64,000 nt of DNA from Trematomus loennbergii (lineage: Eukaryota; Chordata; Actinopteri; Perciformes; Nototheniidae): positions 270,001 through 334,000 of the forward strand of contig JAAOOA010000321.1 of NCBI GenBank assembly GCA_012861695.1, in the 5' to 3' direction. Position 1 is the stretch's first letter, and each line of letters begins with the position of its first letter. The notes below the pieces were generated by a model. That model searched no databases and had not been told where the DNA came from. It saw only the letters and a program-made list of their open reading frames with translations. This document shows, piece after piece, positions 43,757 through 57,305 of the stretch. Position numbers and translations under genes: made by a program.

Positions 43757-44645
43757 AATACTTTTTGAAGTTTTTACTTGTATGCATGGATCAATTCACG
43801 ACTCTTTAGCACGTTGTTTTCCGTGTTGCCACTGCTCTTATCAGTTTAATTCATCGTTTTTTTTTATCTTGAGGTTATTTTACAATCATTTTACAACATG
43901 TTACCAACTTTTCCTCCAGGCAGCAGGAACTCTGTCTGTAATAAACAAACAAGTCCCTGAGCAAATGGGATTTTAAGCTACTATGAGCGTGTTAAAACTC
44001 TCATCATAACTTCTTAATGTAATGTGTCTTTGAGGTGTTATATTTAGGAAGCCAAAGGAAAGCATTTTGTATTACAGTCGGGTCATAACATAACCAGATC
44101 GATTAGCATATCATCTAACATTTTTTTTTTTGCCTTAGGCCTGCTTTAAAAATATATAATTGTGTTCGAGATCCTGTTATTTTTCAACAGTGTGTTGTTG
44201 CGTAACACTTCAATGGAAAGCAACAAGCTGAAAGAGCAAAAATGCAATCTACTGAGGAGGACTGAAATGGGCGATGAGTGGACGTCGAACTAATCGTCTC
44301 TGTTCCTCTCATAGAAACATCGGCCTCCTCGCCAAACCTCCGTACAAACACAGCATTCATCTTCAGACATAATGGAGCCTCAGCAACATGCCATGAAATT
44401 GCTTTTCACTATAATACAAGCAATGATATACAACGGGAAGCCATGTGAATGTACTCTCAAATAGATCTGTGATGACATAAGATACACTGAGAAGACACTG
44501 TTATTACAATACGATGCAGCACTGTGAGATTGGGTGGCCTTTTCAAAACACAACACACGTCTTTTACACAAAATACAATAAGATGGCCCAGTGATGACTC
44601 TCAGCCAATTAAAAACAGGTTAACAATAATAATAATTAAGTAAAG
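43757..44645. other. Unique stretch, nothing recognised
   Basis: AT-rich. No gene or repeat seen. Confidence 0.5.
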
Positions 44646-45141
44646 TTAAAGGGGACCTATCATGCAAAATGCACTTTTGTACGTCTTTTCTACATGAATA
44701 TGTGTCCCCGGTGTTCCAGGGAACTCACCAAGTGTCAGAAAACACAACCCTCTCTATTTTCCTCCATACCCAAATCTCTAAAAAAGGGGCTGCAACGGAT
44801 CTGATAAAAACTGATCCAGATTTGAACACTGTCCTGACGTCAGGACGGTGGCGCTACGGCTATTGGGCCAACTCCACCAATCAGGAGGAGACAGCCACGG
44901 CCATTGCCGTTCGAAAGCGCTGGAGACCCTGTAGTACATATGCCAGGCCTGTAGGTGGTGCTGTTCTCACTGAATCAACCCTTGCAAAAACAGAGCTAAA
45001 AAATGTCAAATTGAGCAAAATGAGGCATGGCTAAAATGCATGATCTGTTTGGTATTTTGAAAAAAAAAAGTATAAATATGCCTTATATAGGTATGGTCCT
45101 ATACTATATTATTCAAATATAGCATGATAGGTCCACTTTAA
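44646..45141 (+). mobile_element. TTAA-target MITE, family D, short copy 2
   Basis: TTAAAGGGGACCTATCATGC and GCATGATAGGTCCACTTTAA are inverted ends with TTAA at both sides. Nearly identical to 34307-34793 in inverted orientation, including the CCTGACGTCAGG palindrome. The 121-codon frame is shared only because the copies are recent. Confidence 0.92.
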
Positions 45142-46475
45142 ATTAAATGTGCATATTGTACTATTATAAGTAGTACAAATAAATATGTAGAAATAATATA
45201 TTACTGTGTTTGTAAGTGGTGTATTCGTCTTTCAACTGTCAAAAGTGTTAAACATTGCAACATCCATCTTATTTTCCATTTAACCTGATTTAATTTTTCT
45301 CGTATTTGTCTGATATCTAAGCCTGACTGAGGAGCTGCTAACTGCCTGTGAAAGCCTCCATAATGAGACTTATAGCGAGCTTATGGCAGTAACACGTCAC
45401 ATAAACCTTCATTAACGTGGGGTTTCCATGGGTTTAAGGGATGGGGGGAGGGGGCTGCTTATTAAATTCATTCCTCTATTGAATCGGTCTGGGAACAAAC
45501 ATCTGTCATAAAGGCCTTAAAACCTCCAAAGGCCGTAATCGAGTTTTTGAGGACGGAGAAGAGAGCGCTAAAGTGAGCTTGATTATATTTGGCATCACAT
45601 TTATCACCAAATTACAACTGTCATAATGTTATGTTCATATACGGGTCATTTGCATTAGCAATAGCTGGTTGTCTGGAAACACATTGACTAGAAAACAGTT
45701 ACTGGTTCCACTACCAGAAAATAAACAGTCTATTGAAATGCAACATGTCATGGATTAAACACCGGGATAGCGACTATAAAAGTAAGGTGCTATGGTCCAC
45801 CCGTTTCCAGTTTTTTCTTTAAGCTAAGCTAACCTATGTGGTGTCTAAATTCAGACATGTTTGTAATCGTCTAATCACGACGATCAGCATTGTTAGCTAG
45901 CGCAAGCTAACATTGTTATCATAGCAAATCATTAAAGAGTGTTTCACTAAACCAATACAATAACAGTGGCTTCTTTTGACCCTAGCATAGTGGTACAGTA
46001 CAGTTATAAATATTAAATAAACACATGTGTACTTGTTGTGCTTTCTGGAGGAACCGTATTTGTGGCTGGTCGAGCAGCTTCAGCAAAATAGCAAATGTGA
46101 TAAGAAGTACGCAAATTGGGACATAGCATAAGTTTGAGTTGTTGCCATATGTTTACTGGACTGTTATGGCGGTGGTATCAATTTCTTCCTTTAACTCGTT
46201 TAAAAGCTAATACATGCTATTGCAAGTCTTATCATGTACGATGCAAGGTTTAAAAACCAGGTGTCTGTTGTATGTCCATTCAAATGCCCAACGTTTTACT
46301 GTGATATTATGTTGTTCAAGCAGCCATTATGTTTCCTGTAGAGAGATCTGGCAAATGAAAGTACCGTAGAAGTCAATTTAAGTGAATAGGTTTGAAGTAG
46401 GACAAGAAAATGGGCAGAAGTGAAGGAAAGCAAAGGGTCAAAAGGTGAAAAAGAATACAAGTGGAGAATCCTCCA
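45142..46475. other. Mostly unique; candidate CNE 45480-45680 and a possible repeat fragment
   Basis: The block 45480-45680 (GGCCGTAATCGAGTTTTTGA, TTGCATTAGCAATAG) is repeat-free and enhancer-like. CCCGTTTCCAGTTTTTTCTT with TAAGCTAAGCTAACC (45799-45835) and GGTGGTATCAATTTCTTCC (46170) look like pieces of a familiar dispersed fish repeat. No coding sequence. Confidence 0.35.
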
Positions 46476-46478
46476 TTA

Positions 46479-47051
46479 CGGGCCGTCTCCACAGCAGCGT
46501 TAAAAAATCTTGAAACGCTCTGCTCATTCACTTTGAATGGGGTGACGTCACTTTCCCTCACTTTTCGCCGAAATGCATTGGGGCAGGCGAGCGGAGATTC
46601 TCAGGATTTTCAAGATTCAAAGTTGAACAATGTTCAACTTTTGAAGCTGAGGTGGAAGCGGCAGCCAATCAAATCCCGTGTACGCAAATCTGGCAGTTCA
46701 AGCTCTAGCCAATCAAACGGCGTGTATGCTGGGAGAGACATACCGCAGGTCATTTCCTCATATTCCAAAAAATGGAGGAGAAATTAGCGGTAGGGAATCA
46801 CCGGTGCTTTATGACCAGTCCCTATTTACCTACCGGGATATAAACCGGAGGAGCCAGGCATGGAGGAGGTGGCAGAGACAGTGGTAGGTTTTCGCCTGTT
46901 TTGGGGAGTTTATATCCAGTTTACTTCGGGCTTTTTTGCTTCGTATGTCGCGGGCGGGAGATTCATGTGATTGGTTGATCGCAAAAAAATCCCCAAGCCT
47001 CAGATACGCCCACCTCCAAGATTTTTTTAACGCTGCTGTGGAGACGGTCCG
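46479..47051 (+). mobile_element. PIF/Harbinger-like MITE with ~35-bp TIRs
   Basis: CGGGCCGTCTCCACAGCAGC continuing GTTAAAAAATCTTG is mirrored by CAAGATTTTTTTAACG and CTGCTGTGGAGACGGTCCG. TTA is duplicated (46476-46478, 47052-47054), the length expected for PIF/Harbinger. Inside, AAAGTTGAACAATGTTCAAC forms a local palindrome near 46620. A 108-codon frame has no transposase motif. Confidence 0.88.
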
Positions 47052-47054
47052 TTA

Positions 47055-49694
47055 CTGACATTAGATGACAATTTAAAAACCTCACTCCATAAAGCCGGAT
47101 ATACATTTCACTCTTAATGACATCCGTAGAACAACTTCCATTCTTAGCATTAAAAAAACCCCCTCTGATATCTCTTCCAAGCAGCCGTGTGAATGTTACT
47201 GTACAGAAATAGTCCGGGTGAGACACATTGTGAAGAAAAGAGTGACGGGTCTATCGTTTACAACTGGATTAGTCTTCAGGATTAGTCACGATGAAGAAGA
47301 GGCTCCGCGCAGCCTGAAGCCATCCACTAACTCCATGTCACCCGGCGGGATTCACTACATCGGTGGTTTAATATGAACAAATATGTATGTTAAATAGTAA
47401 CAGAACCCTATCTTTGTGTATAGGAGTGTTTCCAATACAAACCCAGCGTTGGACTACATGTTTTTAGCAATCAGACAATGCCTGTTCCTTTATATCAGAC
47501 AATGACATTCACATAACAAATCATTACATCCCAGCCAGACATCCTCCCACTGCAGACTGGGCTTGTTAAAGGGAAAAAAAGGGATTTTCAATTGCCGTGT
47601 AAATGAAGCCTCAGCGCTCTCTGACCTTGAAACAACAGCTGCTCATTGTGCTCACTGCTTTTTAAGTCTTAACACATTTGCATAAACTGCAGAGCTAAAC
47701 GTCTTCTCCTAATTTGAAGCAACCCATTTAAAAGAATAATGGAACAGTGCTGATCTAGGTTGTTGTGGCACACACACACTTACACACACACACTAAAAAC
47801 ATCAAATGTCATGTGTCTGCGGTCATATTGATCGCACAGCAGGGCATCATGGGAAGAACTCTGGAACAACCCACTGAGGTTAACGCACGCACATTCAACC
47901 TGCTGGATATGAGTCAATAAATCACCCTCTATTGAACAGCTTGTCAAAAGATGTGTTGGACCGGGATCTGAAAAGGATGCTTTTATTCACATTTAGCACA
48001 AGGTGTGAGAGGTTTACTGTATTCGTGGATTCCTTTATCAAATGTCAGAGTCTCCAGTGTGTACATTAAGAGTGACACTTGAATACGTTTTGCTCTGAGG
48101 GACATTTTTGAAGAGTGTGTTTATAATCTAGCTAATTTGTGTCAGCTAGACAGCCAGATATTTCCTTCAGGGTGTGGTTGAGTCCAAAACAGAGGCTCTA
48201 CTTTAAGCTAGGGGAAGCTGTTTACTATTGGCATATTTGGGGAAATGTTCCAAAATAACACTTCAGCTTATTGTTATTCAACTGGTACCCAAGGGTATGA
48301 ATTACAACATGTAGCGCACATCTTGCAGCTCTCAATTCACCGAACACAATAACCTGTAGAGTTATCAATCAATTCAATTATATTTATTCATACGTGTTTT
48401 TAAATGATCAAGGAACACAATTGAAGAAAGCTCTGGAGAGGAATCCATCTCCAAGGACATACAGATGTGCAATGCATGTCATGTGTATTGAGAAGAAATA
48501 TGATGAAACATTACTACATTGAATATTCAATTATCCTAAATGTTATTATAGTCAGCTTTAAAACAGACCTCGTCACATGGGGAGTAGGAGTCGTGTTGTT
48601 AAGCGTTGTTGTTATTATACACTCTCCAGGCTATCCATCCCTGTGACCCACCCTTAGGTAAAGCATTTTAGGTTATGCAATGCATGCTTTGGAGCAACTC
48701 TCCATGACCAAAGGCCTACTTGGCTCATCTGAAAGTATCACGGCAAACTGACCCTCTAATGAATGTTACCCTCCCCACGTGTCCTTCTATTGGTCGGATC
48801 TGCTTTATACAGCCACCTCTCATTGAGAAGGTTTACAGGGGAATTGCATTTGTCACTTAGCTTATGCTTTGGCTTGCTGTCTGCCAAAAGGAATCGAGTG
48901 AGAGAAGTCATTGGTTGCATGTGGGGAGTTAAAAAGAATAAGAACAAGCAGCTTGTCTCTCCGAGTCAGCTTTGCTCTGAGACTTTGGGTGGCGGCACCT
49001 TTTCTCACTGAACAATAGCAGAGCTTGTTTACAGAACCAGAAGAGGCCTCTGCTCCCGTCCCATGTGTTCGGAAAAAGATCCAGCTACGACGCTGCTGCT
49101 GAGAAACGAGAGGCGGAGACGCTTCAAATGTTTCTGATCAAAACACGGGAGCAGAAATCACACAGCAGACTGAACCTCATAGACGCAAAAGATTCCCTGT
49201 TGTGCTGCCTGGTTAACATCCTCCACTCCTTCACACACATACTGTACACACACACACACTTGTTGCTTGAAAAACACACACATGCTTTGATTTGGTAGAA
49301 GCGTTTCCCGTGCTGAACCATCAGATACACCTCATTTAAACACCAGAGAGACTATCTTTCTCTGCCTGCTTTATCCCCGCTGCTGCTGCTGCTTCCGTCT
49401 TTTATGCTAATGCGTGAACACACATCCTTTAGTCGGGAATTTACCTCGGCTTTCTTTGGGAACAAACACACAACGCAGAACAAAGCACGGCACACTTGTC
49501 CTAGATGAGATAGCTTGATGATATCTGGCGTGTGTGAGTGGGTTTTCAGTGTGTATCTGTGTGTACGTGAACCAAAGAGGATCTAACAAGTGTGCATGCG
49601 TGCATATGGTTTGGTGTGTTCTATTTAAGAGAGTCTCCCTTGATCCGTCTCTGGAGACTTTCCTCTCTGTAATCTATCATTGGACATGTTCATT

Positions 49695-49697
<3 letters not shown>
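47055..49697. other. Unique stretch, nothing recognised
   Basis: Short CA runs at 47768 and 49243; AATTCAATTATATTTATTCA near 48370 may be a decayed LINE tail. The frames of 60-87 codons show no protein family. The block 47520-47720 is repeat-free. Confidence 0.4.

Positions 49698-49735
<38 letters not shown>
49698..49735. repeat. (TG)n microsatellite
   Basis: About 19 pure TG units. Confidence 0.97.
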
Positions 49736-49737
<2 letters not shown>

Positions 49738-49920
49738 TTCACCAGGCATGCCTCGCCTGGGAATCAACATTAAGCAGTGCATCAGCTCTCCATATGCTGC
49801 GATCAGGAAGAAGAGCGTCAATTAACAGACTTTTGATCCGGAGATTTCTTCGCATCGCACAAGGCAGAAACATTTACAGTAAAGGCAGCGCAGACGAAAT
49901 GAGAGACTCAAGTATAACAT

Positions 49921-50849
49921 TTAAAGAGGTCCTATTGTGCTTTTTGGAGTCTTCCCTTTCCTGTGTTATATAGGTTTTAGTGCATGTAAATGGTCTGCAA
50001 AGGCTAAAATCCCTGTGTTACTTTCAGAGGGAGTTTCTCTCCCACAAAAATCCCCCCTGCCTGAAACGCCTCCAGTGACATTACTATGGTGCTGTTTACA
50101 CGAGAACGCAAACGGTTGTATCCGCTACTTTTCTCTTTCGTATAGCCCGTTCGTTCACACGAGGCCGTAACGGAAACGCAGAAACGGACCCCGCAAACGA
50201 TAACGGGTCCCAAGGTGGATAGATCTGCAAACGGAATGCTCGGGGGTCAAACGGCTCCGTGTGTACGCCCTATAACGATGAAGCCATAGCCCCGCCTCTC
50301 CCCACTTCTGCTGCTCACTGCTGTAGCATGGTCAGTAGCTACTGCTATGCTACTGCTATGACCTACATATGTTAGTGCAACATCTACAGCTCCTCTACCA
50401 CAACCATCAGCAACAAGTGGACATGGAGAATTACATGAACTACATGTTGCTAAATCCACCGCGGGGCATAAACAGAAGGGCAACCATGGCAACCATGCTC
50501 GGGGGGTCTTCGTCGCTGCTTTTGGTGTATTTTGTGGCGGAAGACAGCGCCACTTACAGTCCCGGCATATGTACTGCAGTGTGAACGGAAGACCTTTTTA
50601 TCGTTCGTTCGTTTGCGTTTCGTATGCGTTTGCGTGTAAATGGGGTCTATGTAACAGCACATTGTTGTCTGCCAGCTAACCAATCAGAGCAGACTGGGCT
50701 CTGGTTTCAGACAGAGGGTGAAAAGAGGTGCTGCAGCACAGGCAGTATGAGAAAAATAAAGAGCTTTTTGAACAGCATGGAGACAGGTCACAGTAATGGC
50801 AGAAAATACAAATATGAACCTGAAAATGAGCCTAATATGTCCTCTTTGA
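49921..50849 (+). mobile_element. TTAA-target element, family B, split by a PIF-like MITE
   Basis: The left end TTAAAGAGGTCCTATTGTGC and TTTTAGTGCATGTAAATGGT match 57010-57305. The right part (CCAGCTAACCAATCAGAGCA, AAGAGGTGCTGCAGCACAGG, AAAGAGCTTTTTGAACAGCA) matches 55900-56030. The right terminus is mutated to CCTCTTTGA. A 560-bp foreign element lies in the middle. Confidence 0.83.
50088..50647 (+). mobile_element. PIF-like MITE nested in family B
   Basis: The ends GGTGCTGTTTACACGAGAAC and TTTGCGTGTAAATGGGGTC are imperfect inverted repeats, with TAT outside both (50085-50087, 50648-50650; CTATG if extended). The interior GTAACGGAAACGCAGAAACG, AAGGTGGATAGATCTG and GGCATATGTACTGCAG relate it to the elements at 5620 and 53222. 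A repeated CGTTCGTTCGTTTGCGTTTC block lies at its right end. Confidence 0.75.
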
Positions 50850-51827
50850 TGTTTCAGCTTAATCACATCTAACACTGTACTTCTTTCATGATGCATCAAT
50901 AGAGATAAAATCCCAAATTGAGAGTGTCCTCACCTTTGCTGTGTACTATGACAAAAAGCCACATTAAAAATGAAGCCACTATAAAAAGTCTTTGCATCCA
51001 TTTGTCTGGAATAAACAAAAATCTGGAAATGTTCCCAGGAAAAGGAATATTAGCTCCTATGCCTTTAACACACGCCAGCCTTTCGATGTGAATAATAAAG
51101 GGGTTGAAGTGTGATCAACAGTTGCCAAGGTAACACACGTTTGCTCGCAATATGTGATCTGCAACCAAATTTAATCAAGGTGCATGAAATCACCGGGCTT
51201 TTATATATGGAGCACAGTGTGCCGCCCTGGAGATGGAGCTACTTCAGTAGAGTGTGATGTGTTAAGGTTCATTTGAGAGGGAACATTCAGGGTGGGTTTC
51301 CTGCTATTCGCTGCATTTTAAAGCTAAAAAGAAAACATCAGTTGCAATCGTCCTGCATCTGTAACCTGATTGGAACATTAACATCCTGTTAGCATATAAG
51401 GGTTGGGTTTTTTTTGTGTGTTTAAATCATACTACTTAAAATACGGGATACGGGAAAAAATGGAAGTTGGAAGTAAAAAATGAAGAGGTCCAGTGTTAGA
51501 ATAAGCATGCAATTGACTAAATACATATATAAAAAATATTAAAAAAATAAAAACAAATGGATAAATTGATTTTAAAAAATGAAAAAATTTTAAATTAAAT
51601 AAAACTAGATAACTAAATAAAAAAATAGATAAATATGAGAAAAATAAATATAAAATATAATAAATAAAATAGTAAAAAATTATAAAAAATCTAATATAAA
51701 CTGTAAATCAATAAATAATTAAATTAAAGTAAGTCTATGTTTATAGTAAAGCCATGTTCTGTTGCAAGATTAAAATCACATGTATACTGATGCAGGACCA
51801 AGTACATGCATGTGTTCCTATCTATAC
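50850..51827. other. Unique stretch ending in A-rich low-complexity DNA
   Basis: From 51520 to 51740 the sequence is almost only A and T, built from AAATAAAT-type words. No gene seen. Confidence 0.55.
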
Positions 51828-51835
51828 TGTAATCT

Positions 51836-52019
51836 GTACGGGGGTGTGTGGCGCAGTGGTGTTCGGATCAGGGAGCACAGGTTCAAACCCCACTGCAGTC
51901 AGCATGTCGTTGTGTCCCTGAGACACTTCACCCCAAATTGCTCCTGTGGGGATTGTCCACAGTATTGAGTATGTAAGTCGCTTTGGATAAAAGCGTCTAA
52001 CAAGTAACATGTAATGTAA
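51836..52019 (+). mobile_element. tRNA-derived SINE, copy 2, with internal deletion
   Basis: A-box-like TGGCGCAGTGG (51849-51859), B-box GGTTCAAACCC (51880-51890) and the same body and TTGGATAAAAGCGTCTAACA end as 27221-27412. It lacks about 13 bases (GTTAGTGCGTTG region) between the boxes and a few in TGGGCAAGAC. TGTAATCT flanks both sides (51828-51835, 52020-52027), a good target duplication. Confidence 0.88.
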
Positions 52020-52027
52020 TGTAATCT

Positions 52028-53221
52028 CCCCCCCCCCACCCATTCTATTGTTTGTCTTCAACTAAGTCATGAGATAAAAACAATGAGCACAATGCACACA
52101 TTTACAGGAACACACACCAATGAATTCACCAGACTGTGTTTTCTGCAGTAAAGAAAGGGAAATGAGAGGCAACAGAAAATGATGTTCTCATGTCACCGGG
52201 GGGGGGGGGGGGGTCAGGATCTCATCAACCTCGATGACAGTGTGAGGCTGAAACCAAATGGCTTTTTGTAAATAGTTATTTCAACCGTCGACATGTTCAG
52301 CGCTGCAGGTGAAAACAAGAAAAATCCACCCAGTGCTTTCCCTGCTCTGATTTCGTTTAATATGGATGGAAAAGACGAAGTGAAGAGCCGCCTGCTGCTT
52401 CTCACTTTACTCAACATCACTCTGCACCGCGCTCTGGTTTGTCCAAAATGTCTACTGGTAATTCAACATGCGTGTTTGAGAAGAAAGGGAGATGACAGGT
52501 TTTAGTCCCCGAGTACATGCTGCTCTTTTTGTATCTGCAGGGGAAACGATGGAGCTTTTCTTCCCCCGGAGACAACCTGCACTGAGTTTCAGAGAGCGAT
52601 CTCAGCTCTGTTAACAACAGAAGAATATCAGCAGCATGATTTTCTAAACTCCAAAGTCAAAAGGGATTTCTTTGAACATACAACAAAGATGTCTGATCCA
52701 GATTACTATCAGATTCATCTCAGTACGTCTGACTTTGTAAGACCTGCATAATACGCTGCATGTAAAAAGGAGATGAAGACCTAATCAGAGGAACAAAAAC
52801 ACAGATAGTGAAACTACTTAAAATAAGCTGTGGAAGTGAAATAGCATAATGTAATTGAAGTGGTGCGTATGGTTTATTTTGTATGTTGAACAAGTTATCG
52901 ACTTGTATGGTATTATGATATTATGCTATTATCATTATGTTGGTTCATTTTGCTGGCAATGGTCTGGACACAGTCCCTCTAAAACACTGAGGGATTGTTT
53001 TTTTAAATTGTTCTTCCCTGACTAATACCGGATATTTCTAAGTGAGTTTGGAAATCAGAGCTTGCATAACACAGTCCCCTCATATAAACACTCAGAGTTC
53101 ATGTAACTGGATGAACTTTGGCATGCTATGACTCGAATCAGGCCGTGTGGGAGTCCCTTAGCTCCCTTCTCTTTTGTCCTAGAGGAGAGTTGACCAGGCT
53201 TGCCAGGAAGGACACTGGACA
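52028..53221. other. Unique stretch, nothing recognised
   Basis: Poly-C at 52027 and a poly-G run at 52198-52213. The short frames near 52293-52617 have no recognisable domain. Confidence 0.45.
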
Positions 53222-54211
53222 AATACGGCAAAACGCATCGGAGTAACGCAAATGCAACCGCAAAAAACCTTCCGTCCCCACGCAATATACACCGGATTGT
53301 GTCAAGCTCCACGAGACGGCTCCGTTTACATCCAAACGCTGGAAAAGCTGCAGTACATATGCCGAGCCTGTACGTGGTGCTGTAACTTCCTCCACAAAAG
53401 CAGCAACTTCCTCCACAAAAGCAGCGAAGAAGAATGGTTGTCATGGCTGCCCTTCTGTTTATTCCATGGGTGGGGGCCGAGGGATCCGCGCAGAGTTTTC
53501 CCCCGGTCAACGTGTATTAAAGTTTAAATCTTCCGGACAAAATTATAAAAGTGCCGGTCAAAGGTCTTCATTGTTATTTATTGAGCTTTAAAACAAATGA
53601 ATAACGACGATATAATGATATATAATCATCAAATACATCTCTTTTCCCTCTCTTCTGACAGCGTCAGTGTCTGTCTCATGCAGCAGTTGATCCTGTAATG
53701 AGTGACCCGACAGTAAAATGAACATATTTATAACAGTTTAGTTTATGTAGTTTGAGAGGTAATTAAAATAGCTAAGGGTGGTGATCTGACTTGAAGTGTG
53801 TGTTTTGCTCCCGCTGCATCACAGCGGCAGGAGCTGCGTGTCTCCGTCCTGTCAGATTAGACTTCACTCGCGTTTATGTCCATATCGAGATAAAGATAAA
53901 TAATCTGAATTCAAGGAGGAGCTCCTGTAGATGTTGCACAAAGAACTGTAGCATGGTCAGTAGCGACTGGAGCACGATAGCAACCCTGCGGGGGAGAGGC
54001 GGGGCTATGAAAACGAATGACCGTATAGGCGACTCCACGGCCCCGTTGGACCCCCCAGAGCGCTCTGTTCCCAGATCTATCCACCTTTGGACCCGTTGTC
54101 GTTTGCGGGGTCTGTTTCTACGTTTCCCTTACGGCGTCGTGGAGCTTAGAGGGCTATACGCATGAGAAATATGCGGATTCAACCAGTTTTCGTCCTCGTG
54201 GAGCCGGGGCC
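53222..54211 (-). mobile_element. PIF-like MITE, inverted relative of 5620-6516, one end missing
   Basis: From ATACGGCAAAACGCATCGGA (53222) to GAGCCGGGGCC (54211) it follows the reverse complement of 5620-6516, including the duplicated CTTCCTCCACAAAAGCAGC block and GATAGATCTG-type motif. The last 25 or so bases of the left TIR are absent, so no target duplication can be tested. It also contains 53775-53985, which corresponds to only a short CCTCTCCCC tract in the other copy. Confidence 0.82.
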
Positions 54212-54415
54212 TGAATCCCAGAGAAATGATATCACAAAGGGACCAACAGCCACAAACTGTCCCCAGGTGCACGGAGTCAGTCAAGTGACTCAAAGGAAAT
54301 TGAGAGCAGAGGGCATTTATCTTCCTCGAGTTGCTCTTTTTTGATATATAGAGCCAGTGTGCATTCATCTGGGAATATCGTATTAACAAAGACGGTTTTA
54401 TTGAGGCAGTTTGCC

Positions 54416-55606
54416 TTAAGGCGAGACACCCCAGGTGAATAGGGTAATTTTTTTAACTTAAAGATATCAGCTAGAGATTTCTCCAGTTAATTACTTACAA
54501 TAAGGCAAATGTTTTTTGTATTACAAGTTTTCTGAAATAGCATGTTTAAATATGCAAATGAGCCATTATCTCATGAAATATGGGCATATTTTAACACATT
54601 TCAGGAATCGAAATCTGAACTTTGGATAAAGCCAGGATCAAAATTATTGTTTCATTTTGTAGTCATATTAGTATCTAAGGCTTTTACAGAAGGGATTTTG
54701 GATATCTCTTTGTATCACTCCATAAATCAGAAAATACTGTCAACAGCCCTAAAATATCAATTTTCACCATGTTTTTAGGTATAAAATGTTATATAATTCA
54801 GGCTATGAATTATATATATGACCAAACCCTTCTGTAAAAGCCTTCATAATATTGATAGGAATATAACTGGAAGGTTTGGTGTATGTAGCCTACGTGCTAC
54901 TGAAGTGGAAATCTCGAACTCAGAGTAGGAGAAAAAACTCATTTTGAGAAAACGACCTTTAAAGATTGCAGTGTGACGCTAGCTAAACCCTCCTGTTATC
55001 TGGATGATAGCTTGCGCATCGTCGCACTCCCTGAAGGTATTTCATGTTCGGGGTCATTTGTTTTTTGTATAACCTTGCTTTGTGCAAGTGGCAATTGTTG
55101 TAGTCTTCTCTGTGAACGTTTTTTTCGCCGTTATTTTGCCATTTTCAGATTTAAATTTCTAGCGGAAAGCTAACCAGGAAGTGCTTTAGCACACCACGTG
55201 ACGCATCTGAACGAATCACGTTGTCAGAAATTGACACCAGCCAATGAGATTTCATTTCTTGGTTTAAGACCCCTTTGCACTTTCACGATTGGTTGCTGAT
55301 ACAAAGGAAATGACCATATTTGGATCCGATGAGATTGTGCAGGAGAAACGGAGCTTTCCAACGATACCTCTGAAGACGGTCGCGGTACTTTATGTTACGT
55401 TAGAATGCTAACTTTTGGTGAATTTAGGAGAAATCTACAGACGCAAATAGACAAACTATAGTAAAATAAACACTTAAATGTGTATTTTGTACGTTTTCCT
55501 TCCAAAAGCCTGAAAGAAAACATGTTATGGAATCAAAATAGCACAAAATCTCAAAATTGACCAGTGCAGGAAAAACGATGTTTTTGCCTGCCGTGTCTCG
55601 CCTTAA
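54416..55606 (+). mobile_element. TTAA-target DNA transposon relic with TTAAGGCGAGACAC ends
   Basis: TTAAGGCGAGACAC at 54416 and GTGTCTCGCCTTAA ending at 55606 are 14-base perfect inverted ends that include the TTAA. Inside, AGCAAAACATGTTATGG-like AT-rich sequence carries no transposase motif; the longest frame is 78 codons. The right TTAA doubles as the left TTAA of the next element. Confidence 0.82.
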
Positions 55607-56093
55607 AAAATACCCTATTATGATTGTTTGGGGTTTTCCTTTTCCTAAGGTGTTTTATATAGTTATTTGTGCATGTATGCGGAACGAATAGTGACATCAA
55701 TAATAATAATACATTTTATTTGTAAAGCACCTTTCATTGCTAAAAGTAATCCCAAAGTGCTACAAAGGGCGTAATAGAAAAAAAAGAAAACATGTTTAAT
55801 CACTATGTAACCCTCACGTTTCTATTGGTTGGTGATGCAACACATTGTACAGTACGTGATAGGCTAAAGGGCGGGACATCTCTAAGCAGTTGACCAATCA
55901 CAACAGAGCCGGCCAGCTAACCAATCAGAGCAGACTGGGCTCTGGTTTCAGACAGAGGGTGAAAAGAGGTGCTGCAGCACAGGCAGTAGGAGAAAATTAA
56001 AGAGCTTTTTGAACATTAAAGCATGGAGACATGTCCCAGTAGAGACACTACATACAAATCAACCTGAAATGTTGCATAACAGGGCCCCTTTAA
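55603..56093 (+). mobile_element. TTAA-target MITE, family B, with LINE-tail insert
   Basis: TTAAAAAATACCCTATTATG starts it and CAGGGCCCCTTTAA ends it. AACAGAGCCGGCCAGCTAAC, GGTTTCAGACAGAGGGTGAA and AGTAGAGACACTACATACAA are the family B landmarks. Its final 60 bases, read in reverse, are the single-copy version of the 57-bp unit amplified at 17153-18630. Confidence 0.8.
55698..55790 (-). mobile_element. LINE tail with (ATT)n, minus strand
   Basis: AATAATAATAATACATTTTA then TTTGTAAAGCACCTTTCATT and AATCCCAAAGTGCTACAAAG; the same tail type as 34830-34906, inserted in a family B element. Confidence 0.7.
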
Positions 56094-56870
<777 letters not shown>

Positions 56871-57009
56871 TGTAGACACTGATGTTTTCTTAAATGCGAG
56901 TGTCTTAATGTGAATTGGTCTTTTTAAATGTAACACATTAGACACAGACAAAGACACATTCACATGTAGAGAATTGGCGCAAATGATCATTTCAATTGAC
57001 CTCAGAAAC

Positions 57010-57305
57010 TTAAAGAGGCCCTATATGGGGTTTTCCCTTTCCTTTAGTGTGTTACATAGGTTTTAGTGCATGTAAATGGTCTGAACAAAAGGCTAAAATC
57101 CCCTCCAGAGGGAGTTTCTTTCACACACACTCCCCCCCCCCCCCCCCCCTGCCGGAAACACCTCCTTTGTTTACTTCCTGCAACATAGTGACATCGCTAT
57201 CTAACACTCTTGCTTCTATTGGCTAGCCCTCAAACACCTTGTATGTGATAGGTTAAGGGGAAGGATATCTCCAAGCGGTTGACCAATCACAACAGAGCCG
57301 GTCCA
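57010..57305 (+). mobile_element. Left half of a family B element
   Basis: TTAAAGAGGCCCTATATGGG, TGCATGTAAATGGTCTG, a poly-C run and GCGGTTGACCAATCACAACA follow the family B order, then homology ends after GAGCCGG near 57303. No right end. Confidence 0.75.
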
